Below are positions 1 through 7,326 of a DNA stretch of 10,927 nt, one piece after another. The notes under the pieces were generated by a model, which saw only the letters and a program-made list of their open reading frames with translations, made no database searches and had not been told where the DNA came from. A program made the position numbers and the translations under genes. How positions within the stretch are numbered: the stretch's first letter is position 1; every line of letters starts with the position of its first letter. Location: positions 1 to 10,927 of the forward strand of contig DESS01000061.1 in NCBI GenBank assembly GCA_002361335.1, read 5' to 3'. The DNA comes from Richelia sp. UBA3308 (lineage in GTDB: Bacteria; Cyanobacteriota; Cyanobacteriia; Cyanobacteriales; Nostocaceae).

Positions 1-67
1 CCATGCCCAATGCCCCATGCCCAATGCCCAATGCCCAATGCCCAATGCCCAATGCCCAATGCCCAAT
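1..67. repeat. Heptanucleotide tandem array (GCCCAAT)n, STRR-like
   Basis: From position 5 to 67 there are nine back-to-back 7-bp units. Eight read GCCCAAT and the second reads GCCCCAT. Bases 1-4 (CCAT) look like the end of another GCCCCAT unit, so the array continues off the left edge. It stops 5 bp before the stop codon of the minus-strand glycosyltransferase, so it lies immediately downstream of that gene. Short tandemly repeated heptamers of this kind (STRR) are well known in heterocystous cyanobacteria. No role can be read from the sequence. Confidence 0.93.
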
Positions 68-72
68 TCTTA

Positions 73-1284
73 CTAACTGATTATTGGCGGATGTAAAGAG
101 GGATCGACATAGCTAAGAATTTTCGCGGCTCGATTTTCCCAAGAAAACTGTTTGATGAAATCGATGCTGTCAGAATAACCTTGGATTTTTCGGGGATGAG
201 TTTCTAAAACTCGCAGGATTGATGTGGTAAATTCTGTGGGATTATCGGGTTGGCACCAAGCCGCAACCGCTTTGGTGTTTTCAAACTCTGTTAGGGAAGG
301 AATTGTTGTGGCAACAATAGGTGTTCCAGAAGCAAAATAATCAAATAGTTTCAAGGGAGAAGTAAAAGTTGCAGCATTTCCGGAACAGTGGGGATGAGCT
401 AAAATATCAGCGGCTTGTAATAATGATGCTAATTCTTGCTGTAAGATAAAACCGAGAAAATTAATGTTATCAATCTGCTTTTCTTTAGCTAATTGCTGAT
501 AGTGTTTTACCTGTGTTTCTTTACCTCCGGCACATACAAATTCGACATGGGGTAATTGTTTAGCGACTTCAATTAAAATATCAATTCCTTTAAATTGTCT
601 TAAAGCACCGGAATAAACTACTAATTTTTCTCTGCCATTTTTGAGTAATTTTTTACGCCATTCTGTTGCTGCTTCTGGATGTCTTTCCATGAATAAGCGA
701 TTATAACCGTTGTGTAATTTAACGACTTTTTCTGGTGGCATTCCATTAGCAATCATGCTTTCTTTTACCGTATCGGCTACCGTTACAGCAATTTGAAATA
801 GTGGATTTTTGACTATTTGTTGTGGAAATGCTTTGTCTTCGTGGTGATGGTGTTCGTAAATTGCGGGAACGCCATTTTTTACGGCAGCTTGGATAAAATT
901 CCAATCACGACTGTGAACTATTTTAGTAGTGGGAAGAATGTGAAACGGAAAATAATATTTTGAAGCAATAGTATTAGAATTAGTAAATTTAGTTTTAATA
1001 TAATCGATAGGAAAAGGCATCGGTAAAGGAGAAACTTGAATATTTTCTTGAAGATTGTAATATTTAATCAGTTTTTCCGGTGTTTTTATTGGTTGAAAAG
1101 GACGAATTAATTTTATCGGATTTAAAGCTTTTTTTCCTTTGTAAGGATATACCAAAACTGTGGAATAACCTAAATTAGCAGCAGCATTAGCCGCATTTGT
1201 AGACTGGACTAAATGAGCTTCTGGTTGTGGTAACTCTTCCCTGATAAAATAAATATAGTGTTTTTTTGAATGATTTTTTTTCAT
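73..1284 (-). CDS. Glycosyltransferase, GT4 family (GT-B fold)
   Basis: A cytoplasmic, retaining GT-B-type glycosyltransferase that probably adds one sugar from a nucleotide donor to a polysaccharide precursor. I start it at the ATG at 1282-1284 (403 aa). A TTG at 1321-1323 would add 13 residues but overlaps the upstream gene by 23 bp. The C-terminal half has the GT4 donor-site layout: YSGALRQFKG at about 224-233, an AGG turn near 252, and SPLKLFDYFASGTP at about 309-322. In that last motif Asp315 stands where the family usually has the second Glu of the E-x7-E motif. The N-terminal acceptor half holds EELPQPEAH (about 16-24) and an unusual four-histidine run, EHHHHED (about 144-150). It follows the ABC exporter with a 16-bp gap, so co-transcription is likely. 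The donor and acceptor sugars cannot be told from sequence. Confidence 0.88.
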   Translation of the reverse strand: MKKNHSKKHYIYFIREELPQPEAHLVQSTNAANAAANLGYSTVLVYPYKGKKALNPIKLIRPFQPIKTPEKLIKYYNLQENIQVSPLPMPFPIDYIKTKFTNSNTIASKYYFPFHILPTTKIVHSRDWNFIQAAVKNGVPAIYEHHHHEDKAFPQQIVKNPLFQIAVTVADTVKESMIANGMPPEKVVKLHNGYNRLFMERHPEAATEWRKKLLKNGREKLVVYSGALRQFKGIDILIEVAKQLPHVEFVCAGGKETQVKHYQQLAKEKQIDNINFLGFILQQELASLLQAADILAHPHCSGNAATFTSPLKLFDYFASGTPIVATTIPSLTEFENTKAVAAWCQPDNPTEFTTSILRVLETHPRKIQGYSDSIDFIKQFSWENRAAKILSYVDPSLHPPIIS

Positions 1285-1300
1285 ATAGTTATACTTAAAA

Positions 1301-3547
1301 TTAGACTTTAATATTATCCTCAAATTGCTTTAATTCATTTAGTAAATGTAAGGCTGATTGATAAGCTTGGGAAATGATCTCATCTTCTGGTTGATAATTA
1401 TCAACATTTTGATTAACTAATGAATTTAAACAAGTAAGAATTGATTCAACATTATGACGAAAATCATCAGAAATATCTTTAAATTTTTGCTGTTGATTAA
1501 CTTCTGGGCCACTGTCTCCTATAGTTGAAACTAATTGCCAGTTTTTTCGTAAAGTAAAAATATCATCAAAAATATCAACAATATTGAGAATTTTCCAAGC
1601 AGATTTATAGGAATCTTCTAATAATTCCTGCTTCTCTTGAGGATTTTCTGCTAAATTATCAAGCAATAAAAGTAAAAAACCAATTGTAGAATTTAACCGC
1701 GTTCGCATTTCATAAGATATCCGCACCAAACTTTGTAAACTATTATTTTCTGCTTCCACCTTGTCGCCAAACTGCATTGAATAAAGGCGCTTATAATAGC
1801 CATGCTTTTGCAACAATTGATCGTGGCTTCCTACCTCTACCACACGCCCTTGATCTAAAACTGCAATTTGATCGGCTTTTTGCACGGTAGAAAGACGGTG
1901 TGCTATTACCAAAGTAGTTCGATCGCGACTCAAATCGTCGATGGCTTCTTGTACTAATCTTTCCGAAACGGTATCTAAGGCACTGGTTGCTTCATCAAGA
2001 ATCAGAATATCCGGATTTTGTAACAAAGCACGAGCGATGGCTAATCTTTGTCTTTGCCCTCCAGATAACATTACACCGCGATCGCCAATTATTGTGTCAA
2101 ATCCTTGGGGTAGTTTAATAATAAATTCATAAGCATTAGCGCGTTTGGCTGCTGCAAAAATTTCCTCATCGCTAGCTTCAGTTTTTCCATAAGCAATGTT
2201 ATTTCTTACAGAATCGTTGAAAAGAAAAGTATCTTGAGAAACAATCCCCATTGCTTTTCGCAGCGATTGTAAATTAAATTCCCGTAAATCGATATCGTCA
2301 ACGGTAATTTTACCGGAATTTGGGTCGTAAAATCTTGGTAACAAGTCAGCCAAAGTGGATTTACCCGCACCGGATCCACCTACTAAAGCCAGGGTAGTAC
2401 CGCGAGGTAAATACAAATCCACATCTTTAAGGATTAATTTGTCATGATTTGGGTAACTAAAGGAAATTGAATTGAAATGTATTCCCTTTTCAAGCTTGGT
2501 AAAATTGACATCACCATTACCCATAAAAGGTTTATTTTCTATATCTAAAAAGTCGGCAACAATCGCAACACTAGTAGATGTATTTGCAAAGTTACTCCGT
2601 ACAGTATTTAATTGAGAGATTAACGGCAGTACTCTTAATAAAATTAATAAATATGTCAGTAAAACAGTTGAAAGAGAGGAAATTTGGTCATTAAAAATAG
2701 TGCGACTTAAAAACACAATCCCTAACAATGCTGAAATTCCCATTACTTCACTAACAGGTGCAATTGCTTCCGAGTTAGCCTGAGATTTAAAGTCTGCCAT
2801 TTCCCGGGTTTCAATCAGCTTTTTAAGTCTTTGAAATTCATTCTCTTCCCTACCAGTTGATTTGACTAAACGTATTCCATTCAAAGTTTCTAACATTTTA
2901 ATAGAATATGCTTTCGACACTTCGCTCAACTGCTTACCCAATTTTTTAGAACGGACAATCGCATATTGGTTTACTATCATTACTAATGATAATAATAAGG
3001 TTGCCGCAATAGTTAACTGCCAAGAAATTGAAACCAATATTCCAGTAAAAACTAAAATAGTTAGTCCTAAAATCGCTAATTTGATCACGTGACGTAATGC
3101 ACTAGCAGCACGGGCACTTTCTACACCAAGACGGTTGATTAACTCACCAACTTTCATCTTGGAGTAATAATCAATATCGATTTCTAGTAATAGCTTTATC
3201 CCTGCTTGGCGCATATCCGAATTTAGTCGGCGCGTCAAAGTACTAGATGTTAAACTACTAGCATAATTAGCTAAATTTTTGAAAAATATTGTTAATACAA
3301 TTGCTCCTGCCATTACTCCCAGACGATAATCATCTGGTAGACCATCAAATGGATACATAATAGCCTTTAAAATCGGAGGCGCATCTTTTAAGAATACTTC
3401 TTGTCCGACAATTCTAAGAATTACTGGCACAATTAATGTTGTACTAACGCCATTAAATAAAGCTCCTGAAAATCCCAACACAATTGTGATGATTATCCAG
3501 CCTGAATAAGGTTTCGCAAATCTAAAAAGTATTTTTCTTGTAGACAT
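1301..3547 (-). CDS. HepA-like ABC exporter (fused TMD-NBD) with duplicated HisKA-like C-terminal extension
   Basis: A half-size ABC exporter of the lipid/polysaccharide (MsbA/HepA) type, 748 aa, expected to work as a dimer in the inner membrane. Residues 1 to about 330 form the transmembrane domain, with hydrophobic stretches near 15-40, 75-97, 155-190 and 265-312. The ATPase domain spans about 350-590 and is complete: Walker A GGSGAGKST (390-398), Q-loop Gln438, signature LSGGQ (494-498), Walker B ILILDE (514-519) and switch His550. Such proteins usually end near here, at roughly 580-610 aa. This one continues for about 150 residues as two similar helical hairpins that resemble histidine-kinase DHp domains but lack the phospho-accepting His (see findings). 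The start is ATG at 3545-3547, with no clear Shine-Dalgarno. The N-terminus (GFSGALFNGVSTTLIVP) recalls HepA, which is required for the heterocyst envelope polysaccharide. Orthology is inferred, and the cargo is probably a glycan or glycolipid. Confidence 0.92.
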   Translation of the reverse strand: MSTRKILFRFAKPYSGWIIITIVLGFSGALFNGVSTTLIVPVILRIVGQEVFLKDAPPILKAIMYPFDGLPDDYRLGVMAGAIVLTIFFKNLANYASSLTSSTLTRRLNSDMRQAGIKLLLEIDIDYYSKMKVGELINRLGVESARAASALRHVIKLAILGLTILVFTGILVSISWQLTIAATLLLSLVMIVNQYAIVRSKKLGKQLSEVSKAYSIKMLETLNGIRLVKSTGREENEFQRLKKLIETREMADFKSQANSEAIAPVSEVMGISALLGIVFLSRTIFNDQISSLSTVLLTYLLILLRVLPLISQLNTVRSNFANTSTSVAIVADFLDIENKPFMGNGDVNFTKLEKGIHFNSISFSYPNHDKLILKDVDLYLPRGTTLALVGGSGAGKSTLADLLPRFYDPNSGKITVDDIDLREFNLQSLRKAMGIVSQDTFLFNDSVRNNIAYGKTEASDEEIFAAAKRANAYEFIIKLPQGFDTIIGDRGVMLSGGQRQRLAIARALLQNPDILILDEATSALDTVSERLVQEAIDDLSRDRTTLVIAHRLSTVQKADQIAVLDQGRVVEVGSHDQLLQKHGYYKRLYSMQFGDKVEAENNSLQSLVRISYEMRTRLNSTIGFLLLLLDNLAENPQEKQELLEDSYKSAWKILNIVDIFDDIFTLRKNWQLVSTIGDSGPEVNQQQKFKDISDDFRHNVESILTCLNSLVNQNVDNYQPEDEIISQAYQSALHLLNELKQFEDNIKV
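1313..1720 (-). other. Two tandem degenerate HisKA/DHp-like repeats in the ABC exporter C-terminus
   Basis: Residues 610-663 (1559-1720) and 692-745 (1313-1474) of the exporter align without gaps over 54 positions, with about 16 identities counted by eye. Shared landmarks are IS at the start, an Arg at repeat position 6, and a Y-x-S-A-x-x-x-L-N block in the second helix. The first copy reads ISYEMRTRLNS...GF, close to the HisKA H-box consensus S-H-E-L-R-T-P-L-N, but with Tyr612 for His and Arg for Pro. The second copy has Asp694 at that place. No HATPase domain follows. A role in dimerisation or partner binding is inference. Confidence 0.6.
2078..2085. repeat. HIP1 octamer GCGATCGC
   Basis: A perfect copy of the highly iterated palindrome of cyanobacterial genomes, inside the ATPase domain of the ABC exporter, just before the signature motif in coding order. 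It is useful mainly as a taxonomic signature. Confidence 0.9.
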
Positions 3548-3704
3548 GGAGCTTTTTACTGATTTTTATAATTAAAGTTGATATTGTGATTTGAGAGAAT
3601 CCTTAAAATTAATTATCTTGATTACAACCTGGGAACCCAAATGAAAGGGCTGAGTAAAACAGAATAAAATATTGTTTAATCTGAATAAATTCTCATTCTT
3701 ATTG

Positions 3705-3743
3705 ATATAAAATCAGCGAAATTTAAATATTTTATTTGCTGAT
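3705..3743 (-). terminator. Hairpin terminator candidate after the GT4 gene
   Basis: On the minus strand, about 11 nt after the glycosyltransferase stop codon, ATCAGCAAAT pairs with ATTTCGCTGAT. This gives 10 bp with one bulged base and an 11-nt A/T loop, and it is followed directly by the T-rich TTTTATAT. This is the layout of a factor-independent terminator, although only part of the stem is GC. It would separate the gene ending at 3755 from the ABC exporter gene that follows, so the exporter gene probably has its own promoter in 3548-3704. I found no convincing promoter boxes there. Confidence 0.5.
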
Positions 3744-3754
3744 ATTTTCATAGT

Positions 3755-4945
3755 TTACAAACTGGAAATAACTTGAGATAAAATATCAGCCATACTGTTG
3801 ATACTATAGTATTTTACACATCTTTCTCTGGCTCTTTTACCATTTTCCATAGCTGATTCAAAATTATGAAAAATGAATTGAATTTGATCGGCAATTTGTT
3901 CGGGACTACTTGAATCAACCATATAACCAGTGTCACCTAAAATATCTGGAATATCGCCTACTCTAGTTGCTAAAATTGGTTTTGCCATTGACATTCCATC
4001 TGTTAATTTTAAAGGAAACTGAGCTAAAGCAGCAGGAATATTTCGTTGAGGGACAACAATGACATCCGCTGCTGCAACAATCTCCGGCATTTGATCCGAT
4101 GGATGTTTTGGTAATTGAATTATCCAACGTCCCCATTTTTCCATTAATTTAACATCATAATCATCATAGGGACTACCACCAACAATTACCAATTTGAAAC
4201 TAGAATCATTTAACCGATCCAGTGCAATTAAAATATCTTCTACTCCTTTATAAGGTCTTGGCGCACCGGGAAACATTAAAATTTTGTAGTCGGCAAGTCC
4301 ATAACGCTTTTTACTTTCACCAGAGTTATAAAGTTCGGGATTAAAAAGCGAAGTATCCTTGCCATTTGGAATATAAACTCCACCAAATCGTTTTTGCAAA
4401 AATTTAGTATGAATGGTAATTAAATTCGCTCGATGCGCCATTTCTTCCATCCATTTTAAATAAACTGGATGATCTGGATATCTCAAAGCACCTTCTGATT
4501 TCAAAACATCTCTGGCAAACTGCTTTAAAGAAGGACGATATTTCCACTCTTCCCCACCAACCCAACTCAATTCCCAATCATCGATATCTAAAATTATAGG
4601 CTTGCGAGTTTTTAATCTTTTCAATAACGATAAACCAAAAGTAGTCGCTTTTGGTCTCATCGCATAAATAATATCACCATCAACTTGCTTAAGAAGTTCC
4701 CCCGCTGATGATAAAAATCGCGGATAATTGTAACCATTAAAAGTCGAAACCTGAATTTGTGATTGAGCATTTACTGCCGGGCTATCGCCGAAAACAAATC
4801 CTAAAATTTCGACTTGATATTCCAGCTTTTGCAGTGCTTGTGCAAGTAAAAAGGAACGCACTCCACCGCCTCCCCATCTACCCGCACCAGCACTAGATAA
4901 ATCGCTAACAACTATGGAAACTTTGGGTTGTTTTTTACTTTGCAC
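3755..4945 (-). CDS. Glycosyltransferase, GT4 family (GT-B fold)
   Basis: A second GT-B glycosyltransferase, not close to the one at 73-1284. I place the start at GTG 4943-4945 (396 aa), just before KVSIVVSDLSS, the first strand of the fold. It has GGGGA directly upstream, though very close. A TTG at 4955-4957 would add four residues and has no ribosome site. Counting from the GTG, the N-domain has a glycine-rich loop GRWGGGG (22-28), which fits the acceptor or nucleotide loop, and an acidic ILDIDDWE (118-125). The C-domain has IPNG (192-195), FPGAPRPYKG (225-234), VIVGGSP (253-259) and FPLKLTDGMSMAKPI (310-324), the GT4 donor-binding region with Asp316 replacing the usual Glu. It is followed by a hairpin terminator and then the ABC exporter in the same orientation. 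A likely role is polysaccharide assembly; the sugar specificity is unknown. Confidence 0.87.
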   Translation of the reverse strand: MQSKKQPKVSIVVSDLSSAGAGRWGGGGVRSFLLAQALQKLEYQVEILGFVFGDSPAVNAQSQIQVSTFNGYNYPRFLSSAGELLKQVDGDIIYAMRPKATTFGLSLLKRLKTRKPIILDIDDWELSWVGGEEWKYRPSLKQFARDVLKSEGALRYPDHPVYLKWMEEMAHRANLITIHTKFLQKRFGGVYIPNGKDTSLFNPELYNSGESKKRYGLADYKILMFPGAPRPYKGVEDILIALDRLNDSSFKLVIVGGSPYDDYDVKLMEKWGRWIIQLPKHPSDQMPEIVAAADVIVVPQRNIPAALAQFPLKLTDGMSMAKPILATRVGDIPDILGDTGYMVDSSSPEQIADQIQFIFHNFESAMENGKRARERCVKYYSINSMADILSQVISSL

Positions 4946-4985
4946 GCTTCCCCACAATAATTCAGTTCACAAACATCTGTAATCA

Positions 4986-5005
4986 AAAATATTAGAAAAT
5001 ATTAG
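4986..5005. repeat. Perfect tandem 10-bp repeat AAAATATTAG x2
   Basis: Two adjacent identical 10-mers, about one DNA helical turn apart, lie roughly 40-60 bp upstream of the minus-strand glycosyltransferase start. Read on the minus strand, each copy contains TAATAT, a -10-like hexamer. It could be a protein-binding direct repeat, a duplicated -10 box, or chance in AT-rich DNA. Confidence 0.6.
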
Positions 5006-5026
5006 TAGAAACCCCTGTCCAACCAA
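4999..5026 (-). promoter_or_regulatory. Candidate sigma-70-type promoter for the GT4 gene
   Basis: On the minus strand TTGGTT (5021-5026) and TAATAT (4999-5004) are 16 bp apart. This is a fair match to the -35/-10 layout, with about 45 nt to the GTG start. The -35 box is weak, and AT-rich DNA gives such matches easily. Confidence 0.27.
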
Positions 5027-5220
5027 TAGTCTTTATTGTATAAAAATCCGAGTCATAGTCTAACTCCGCATCTCCTACTTATCCTAGAGCGAATTTACTG
5101 ATAGTTCTAGAAAACCCCAAATAACTCTATTTTCAATTAAGTATTAATACGGTGATATTGCATACCTCGGTAGCAACATGACAATGGTACATGAGCAACT
5201 GTTTTAAACCACGTGTAAAG

Positions 5221-5250
5221 TTAAGTTTAGTTCGGCAATACCTAACTTAA
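5221..5250. repeat. Imperfect inverted repeat in the divergent intergenic region
   Basis: TTAAGTTTAG at 5221-5230 is mirrored by CTAACTTAA at 5242-5250, a 9-bp complementary pair with one bulged T and an 11-nt spacer. It sits about midway between the two divergent genes, with no T-run on either side, so an operator-like site is more plausible than a terminator. Function is unknown. Confidence 0.45.
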
Positions 5251-5477
5251 TATTTATTTACAAAAAGTATAGTAATTTTACAGTGGTTTAAGTGTGAACA
5301 TAACCTTTAAAAAGGACTAGGTTGTATATTTAATTTCTCGCTACCAGTTATCTCTACATTTGTGAATCCCCGCATTTATTACATTGCTGTTAATGTGTAT
5401 ATTTAGGGGGAAATAAGTATTTATACTTTAAAAAATAGAATTTTTCTAACCAAATAATTGTATTAGGAATTAAGATA

Positions 5478-6401
5478 ATGAAACTACATTATTTTCGCTT
5501 TGCAAATGGAGTTACTAATTTTGGAGATGATCTGAATCCTTGGTTGTGGGAAAAACTCCTACCAGATGTTTTCGATGGGGACGAGAGAAGTATTTTTGTT
5601 GGCATTGGCACCCTATTAAACAAAACTTTGCCCAAAGCTAATAAAACAGCAGTATTTGGTTCTGGCGTTGGCTATGGTGGTGGGGTTTTACCTACAATAG
5701 ATCAAAGTTGGAAAATTTACTGTGTGAGGGGTCCACTTTCGGCTAAAAAGCTGGGAATAGCACCGGAATTAGCTGTTACTGACAGTGCTCTACTTATAAG
5801 ACGCGTATATAAACCAAACCTTGAAAAGCGGACAAAGTTTGCGTATATGCCCCATATTCGGCTTGCTATGCTTGGAGATCCAGCTTGGAAAGATATTTGT
5901 GAAGAGGCAGGAATGTCATATATCGATCCACGTTGGCAGACTGAAACAATTTTGTCTGCTATTTGTCAAACAGAGGTTTTGCTCACAGAAGCAATGCACG
6001 GTGCGATCGTTGCTGATGCCTTACGAGTGCCTTGGGTTCCTGTAATGACTAGTACCGCAATTCTTCCCTTTAAATGGCATGATTGGTGTTCAACGGTTGG
6101 TCTAAAGTATGAACCACACTATCTGATGCCATCAAATAAGTTATATCCACCAGCCTACAAAGTTGAACCATTCCTACGCTTCTGCAAAAAGTATACACTA
6201 CAGGCACCAAGACGTTTACTCAAAAGTTTGTTCCAACAGCATTGCAAAAAAATGGCAACTCAATTAGTAGATATTGCCAAAAATTCCCAGCCAAATTTAA
6301 GTAGTGATGTTCGCATAGAACAATTAACTGTACAACTTGAAGAAAGGCTACAACAATTTAAACAAGATCTAGAGAAAGGATACTTCCATACTTCTGACTA
6401 A
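5478..6401 (+). CDS. Polysaccharide pyruvyl transferase family protein (ExoV/CsaB-like)
   Basis: A 307-aa cytoplasmic enzyme of the polysaccharide pyruvyl transferase family, whose studied members move a pyruvate ketal from phosphoenolpyruvate onto a sugar of a surface glycan. The family pattern is clear: NFGDDLNPWLWEKL near the N-terminus (14-27), a glycine-rich strand-turn FGSGVGYGGG (60-69), RGPLSAKKLG (84-93) and the C-terminal HGAIVADALRVPW (174-186). Its length and N-terminus fit the ExoV-like branch (succinoglycan ketalase). Residues about 240-300 form a basic, then Gln/Glu/Leu-rich tail (EQLTVQLEERLQQFKQDLEK) predicted as a coiled coil, outside the core fold. ATG 5478 has AGGA 9 bp upstream. 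It faces away from the glycosyltransferase/exporter genes across a 520-bp gap, which suggests it decorates the same polymer. Some family members act on other substrates, so the exact reaction is inferred. Confidence 0.88.
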   Translation: MKLHYFRFANGVTNFGDDLNPWLWEKLLPDVFDGDERSIFVGIGTLLNKTLPKANKTAVFGSGVGYGGGVLPTIDQSWKIYCVRGPLSAKKLGIAPELAVTDSALLIRRVYKPNLEKRTKFAYMPHIRLAMLGDPAWKDICEEAGMSYIDPRWQTETILSAICQTEVLLTEAMHGAIVADALRVPWVPVMTSTAILPFKWHDWCSTVGLKYEPHYLMPSNKLYPPAYKVEPFLRFCKKYTLQAPRRLLKSLFQQHCKKMATQLVDIAKNSQPNLSSDVRIEQLTVQLEERLQQFKQDLEKGYFHTSD

Positions 6402-6483
6402 AAATCAAAGTAAATAAAGCTTTTTGATTGCCCGATAGTTAAACTAGTGCTGGTGAATAAAAACAATTAACAAGGCTATCAAA

Positions 6484-7257
6484 ATGCAGGTATTTCGTAT
6501 AAAGGCACTTTCAGACAATTATATATTCTTGCTATATGATGCCGAACAAAATATTGCTGCTGTAGTCGATCCAGCAGAAGCACAACCAGTTTTAACAAAA
6601 CTTGATGAACTCAAAGTAGAATTAATCGCAATTTTTAACACTCATCATCATTACGATCATGTTGGTGGTAATCAAAAATTAATTGAGAAATTTCCGCAAT
6701 TGACAGTTTATGGTGGAATTTCCGATAAAGGGAGAATTCCCCAACAAAAAGTGTTTTTAGAAGATGGCGATCGCATTAATTTTGGCGATGGCACGGGGGA
6801 GGTTTTGTTCGTTCCCGGGCACACCCGCGCTCATATCGCCTATTATTTTCCTCCCCAAAAATCAGAAGAAATGGGAAACTTATTCTGTGGCGATACTTTA
6901 TTTGCTGGTGGCTGCGGACGTTTGTTTGAAGGAACACCAGCACAAATGGTAAATTCCCTGAGTAAAATACGTGCTTTGCCAGATAATACCCGAGTTTGGT
7001 GCGCCCACGAATATACTTTAAAAAATTTACAATTCGCCATGACTGTGGATAGTAAAAACCCGGAACTGCAGCAGCGATATGAGCTAGTTTTAGCACATCG
7101 TAGTCGTCAAGAGGCTACCGTTCCCTCATTGTTAGGAGTAGAAAAACAGACTAATCCGTTTCTGAGGTGGGAACAACCAGCATTACAATTGGCAGCAAAT
7201 AGTAATGATTCTGTGCAAACCTTTGCGCGGTTGCGGGAGATGAAAGATAGATTTTGA
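6484..7257 (+). CDS. gloB: Hydroxyacylglutathione hydrolase (glyoxalase II)
   Basis: A cytosolic metallo-beta-lactamase-fold thioesterase that hydrolyses S-lactoylglutathione to lactate and glutathione, the second step of methylglyoxal detoxification. It has 257 aa, normal for the family. The metal ligands are all present: THHHYDH at 53-59 (His54, His56, Asp58, His59), His113 in PGHT, Asp137 in CGDT and His175 in AHEYT. The glyoxalase II C-terminal helical domain follows, with NPFLRW (224-229) and Arg251/Lys254 near the end, which match the glutathione-binding Arg and Lys of the family. This separates it from generic beta-lactamase-like hydrolases. ATG 6484 is preceded by AAGG 8 bp upstream. 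An 82-bp gap follows the pyruvyl transferase gene, and its metabolic role looks unrelated to the glycan genes. It contains a HIP1 site. Confidence 0.95.
   Translation: MQVFRIKALSDNYIFLLYDAEQNIAAVVDPAEAQPVLTKLDELKVELIAIFNTHHHYDHVGGNQKLIEKFPQLTVYGGISDKGRIPQQKVFLEDGDRINFGDGTGEVLFVPGHTRAHIAYYFPPQKSEEMGNLFCGDTLFAGGCGRLFEGTPAQMVNSLSKIRALPDNTRVWCAHEYTLKNLQFAMTVDSKNPELQQRYELVLAHRSRQEATVPSLLGVEKQTNPFLRWEQPALQLAANSNDSVQTFARLREMKDRF
6767..6774. repeat. HIP1 octamer GCGATCGC
   Basis: A perfect HIP1 palindrome within gloB, at the codons for Gly95-Asp96-Arg97. It supports a cyanobacterial origin. Confidence 0.9.
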
Positions 7258-7271
7258 GGAATTAGTCTTGG

Positions 7272-7291
7272 CTCACGCAAAAAAACGTGAG
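7272..7291 (+). terminator. Hairpin after gloB, possible terminator
   Basis: CTCACG (7272-7277) and CGTGAG (7286-7291) form a perfect 6-bp stem around the 8-nt loop CAAAAAAA, 14 nt after the gloB stop. No T-run follows, so it is not a classic factor-independent terminator. It may still end transcription or stabilise the 3' end. Confidence 0.4.
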
Positions 7292-7326
7292 TTAGTACCG
7301 CTGGGCGTTCGTTAAAAGTATCAAAA

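Larger units (their letters stand above)
4958..5477. other. 520-bp divergent intergenic region
   Basis: No convincing gene lies between the divergently transcribed glycosyltransferase and pyruvyl transferase genes. The region is AT-rich and holds a tandem 10-bp repeat (4986-5005), a possible minus-strand promoter (4999-5026) and an imperfect inverted repeat (5221-5250). For the plus-strand gene, TATACT at 5422-5427 could be a -10 box, but no good -35 partner stands at the right distance. AGGA at 5465-5468 lies 9 bp before the ATG at 5478 and is a plausible ribosome site. I found no GTA-N8-TAC NtcA site. Confidence 0.6.

Noticed and set aside
1..67. CRISPR array at the left edge
   Set aside because: The units are only 7 bp and directly adjacent, with no spacers.
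1941..2132. 63-aa open frame opposite the ABC exporter
   Set aside because: Antisense to the highly conserved ATPase signature region; a shadow of the real gene.
5165..5195. Possible NtcA site around GGTAGCAACATGACAATGGTAC
   Set aside because: The spacing between GTA and TAC is 14 bp rather than 8, so it does not match the NtcA consensus.
6403..6429. Possible terminator after the pyruvyl transferase gene (AATCAAA with TTTGATT)
   Set aside because: Seven A/T-rich base pairs around a 13-nt loop, without a GC stem or T-run, are too weak to call.
6776..7096. 106-aa open frame opposite gloB
   Set aside because: Lies wholly antisense to a complete, motif-rich gloB and has no family features.
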